Shown: positions 63,719 through 64,000 of the stretch, piece after piece
Numbering within the stretch: the first letter of the stretch is position 1
How the letters are laid out: each line of letters opens with the position of its first letter
Origin: Shimia sp. R9_2
GTDB lineage: Bacteria; Pseudomonadota; Alphaproteobacteria; Rhodobacterales; Rhodobacteraceae
Assembly (NCBI RefSeq): GCF_017743735.1
Contig: NZ_JAGHRO010000002.1
Coordinates: 372,001-436,000, forward strand
Direction: 5' to 3'
Length of the DNA stretch: 64,000 nt
Position numbers and translations under genes: made by a program
Notes under the pieces: model-generated
Seen by the model: the letters and a program-made list of their open reading frames with translations, nothing else
Databases searched by the model: none
Told to the model about the DNA's origin: nothing

Positions 63719-64000
63719 CAGTAATCAGCCTTCTCTTGAACGGAATGACGCAGCACCGGGAGCCAGTCGTCTTTCTGTGGAGGGTCCGGGTAATTCCGCA
63801 ACAGCCGGATGTCCTGATCGCGGAACGCAGTGTACCAGACCTCGGTGTCGCCGGTGTAAGGGGTCAGAATGGTGCCCTGCACCTTGTGCAGCAGGGAGGT
63901 GAGAATGATGCCGTTGTTGTTGGCCGTATAGATCGCCACACGCCCCTGCCCACGCTCATAAAGCCCTTCATACATGCCGTTTTCCGGATCATAGAGCTCG
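63718..64000 (-). CDS. DUF3131-like protein (N-terminus beyond window)
   Basis: Only the last ~94 codons are visible and the frame runs off the right edge. LYDPENGMYEGLYERGQGR and AIYTANNNGIILTSLLHKVQ resemble the end of DUF3131 domains, thought to be related to glycoside-hydrolase-like folds. It is translationally coupled to the downstream exported protein. Confidence 0.6.
   Translation of the reverse strand, partial: ELYDPENGMYEGLYERGQGRVAIYTANNNGIILTSLLHKVQGTILTPYTGDTEVWYTAFRDQDIRLLRNYPDPPQKDDWLPVLRHSVQEKADY

Noticed and set aside
1..64000. Prophage, insertion sequence or integrative element
   Set aside because: No integrase, transposase, terminal repeats or phage genes were seen; the accessory-looking regions at 28-39 kb and 49-55 kb lack mobility genes.

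Overview
The window looks like chromosomal DNA from an alphaproteobacterium of the order Rhodobacterales (Roseobacter group). Base composition is high in GC and gene packing is tight, with many TGATG, ATGA or GTGA start/stop overlaps. Families typical of this order recur (DUF6455, DUF1467, DUF1489, an AdoCbl-dependent ribonucleotide reductase, adjacent pabB/pabC, small UPF proteins). No transposase, integrase, phage gene, rRNA or CRISPR array was seen. One tRNA (Gln, TTG) is present.

Layout. 1-21 kb is mostly housekeeping: an AsmA-like protein (cut by the left edge), rimO, a DCC-family oxidoreductase, two DUF6455 proteins, an IMPACT-family protein, an M48 lipoprotein protease, an HDAC-like amidohydrolase, a nitroreductase, an EI24/CysZ-like membrane protein, methylmalonyl-CoA epimerase, a response regulator, a GNAT enzyme, aspS, a CPBP protease, pabB-pabC, carB, a YegD-like Hsp70 and a protein with an ADP-ribosyltransferase-like C-terminus. 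21-28 kb holds acyl-CoA dehydrogenase, tRNA-Gln, an AraC regulator and a catabolic group (two tautomerase-like proteins, iron alcohol dehydrogenase, aldehyde dehydrogenase), followed by a 1-kb gene-poor spacer with duplicated leader sequences.

28.9-39.0 kb is the most unusual region. A 780-aa ankyrin-repeat protein is followed by an AT-rich control region with palindromes and then four same-strand genes. They encode a 643-residue Gly/Ser/Thr/Cys/Pro-rich repetitive protein, a fused leader-binding/YcaO cyclodehydratase, a SagB-type flavin dehydrogenase and an S41-type peptidase. I read this as a TOMM (thiazole/oxazole-modified RiPP) gene cluster with an exceptionally large modular substrate, an internal Shine-Dalgarno and start inside the substrate gene, a hairpin between substrate and modifying enzymes, and no visible exporter.

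39-49 kb is metabolic: a DMGDH/sarcosine-type oxidase, AraC regulators, an SDR, an IorAB-type molybdenum hydroxylase, cupredoxin and DUF4142 periplasmic proteins, and a small membrane protein. 49.2-55.0 kb is one 1929-aa Calx-beta/cadherin-like/LamG protein with long near-perfect internal DNA repeats. 55-64 kb holds nrdJ (facing a DUF1489 gene across a spacer with NrdR-like and DnaA-like boxes), modABC, a flavin monooxygenase, an exported protein of unknown function and the end of a DUF3131 protein. The modABC molybdate transporter could supply the Mo needed by the IorAB-type enzyme about 12 kb away. All functions are read from sequence motifs only; no database search was possible.
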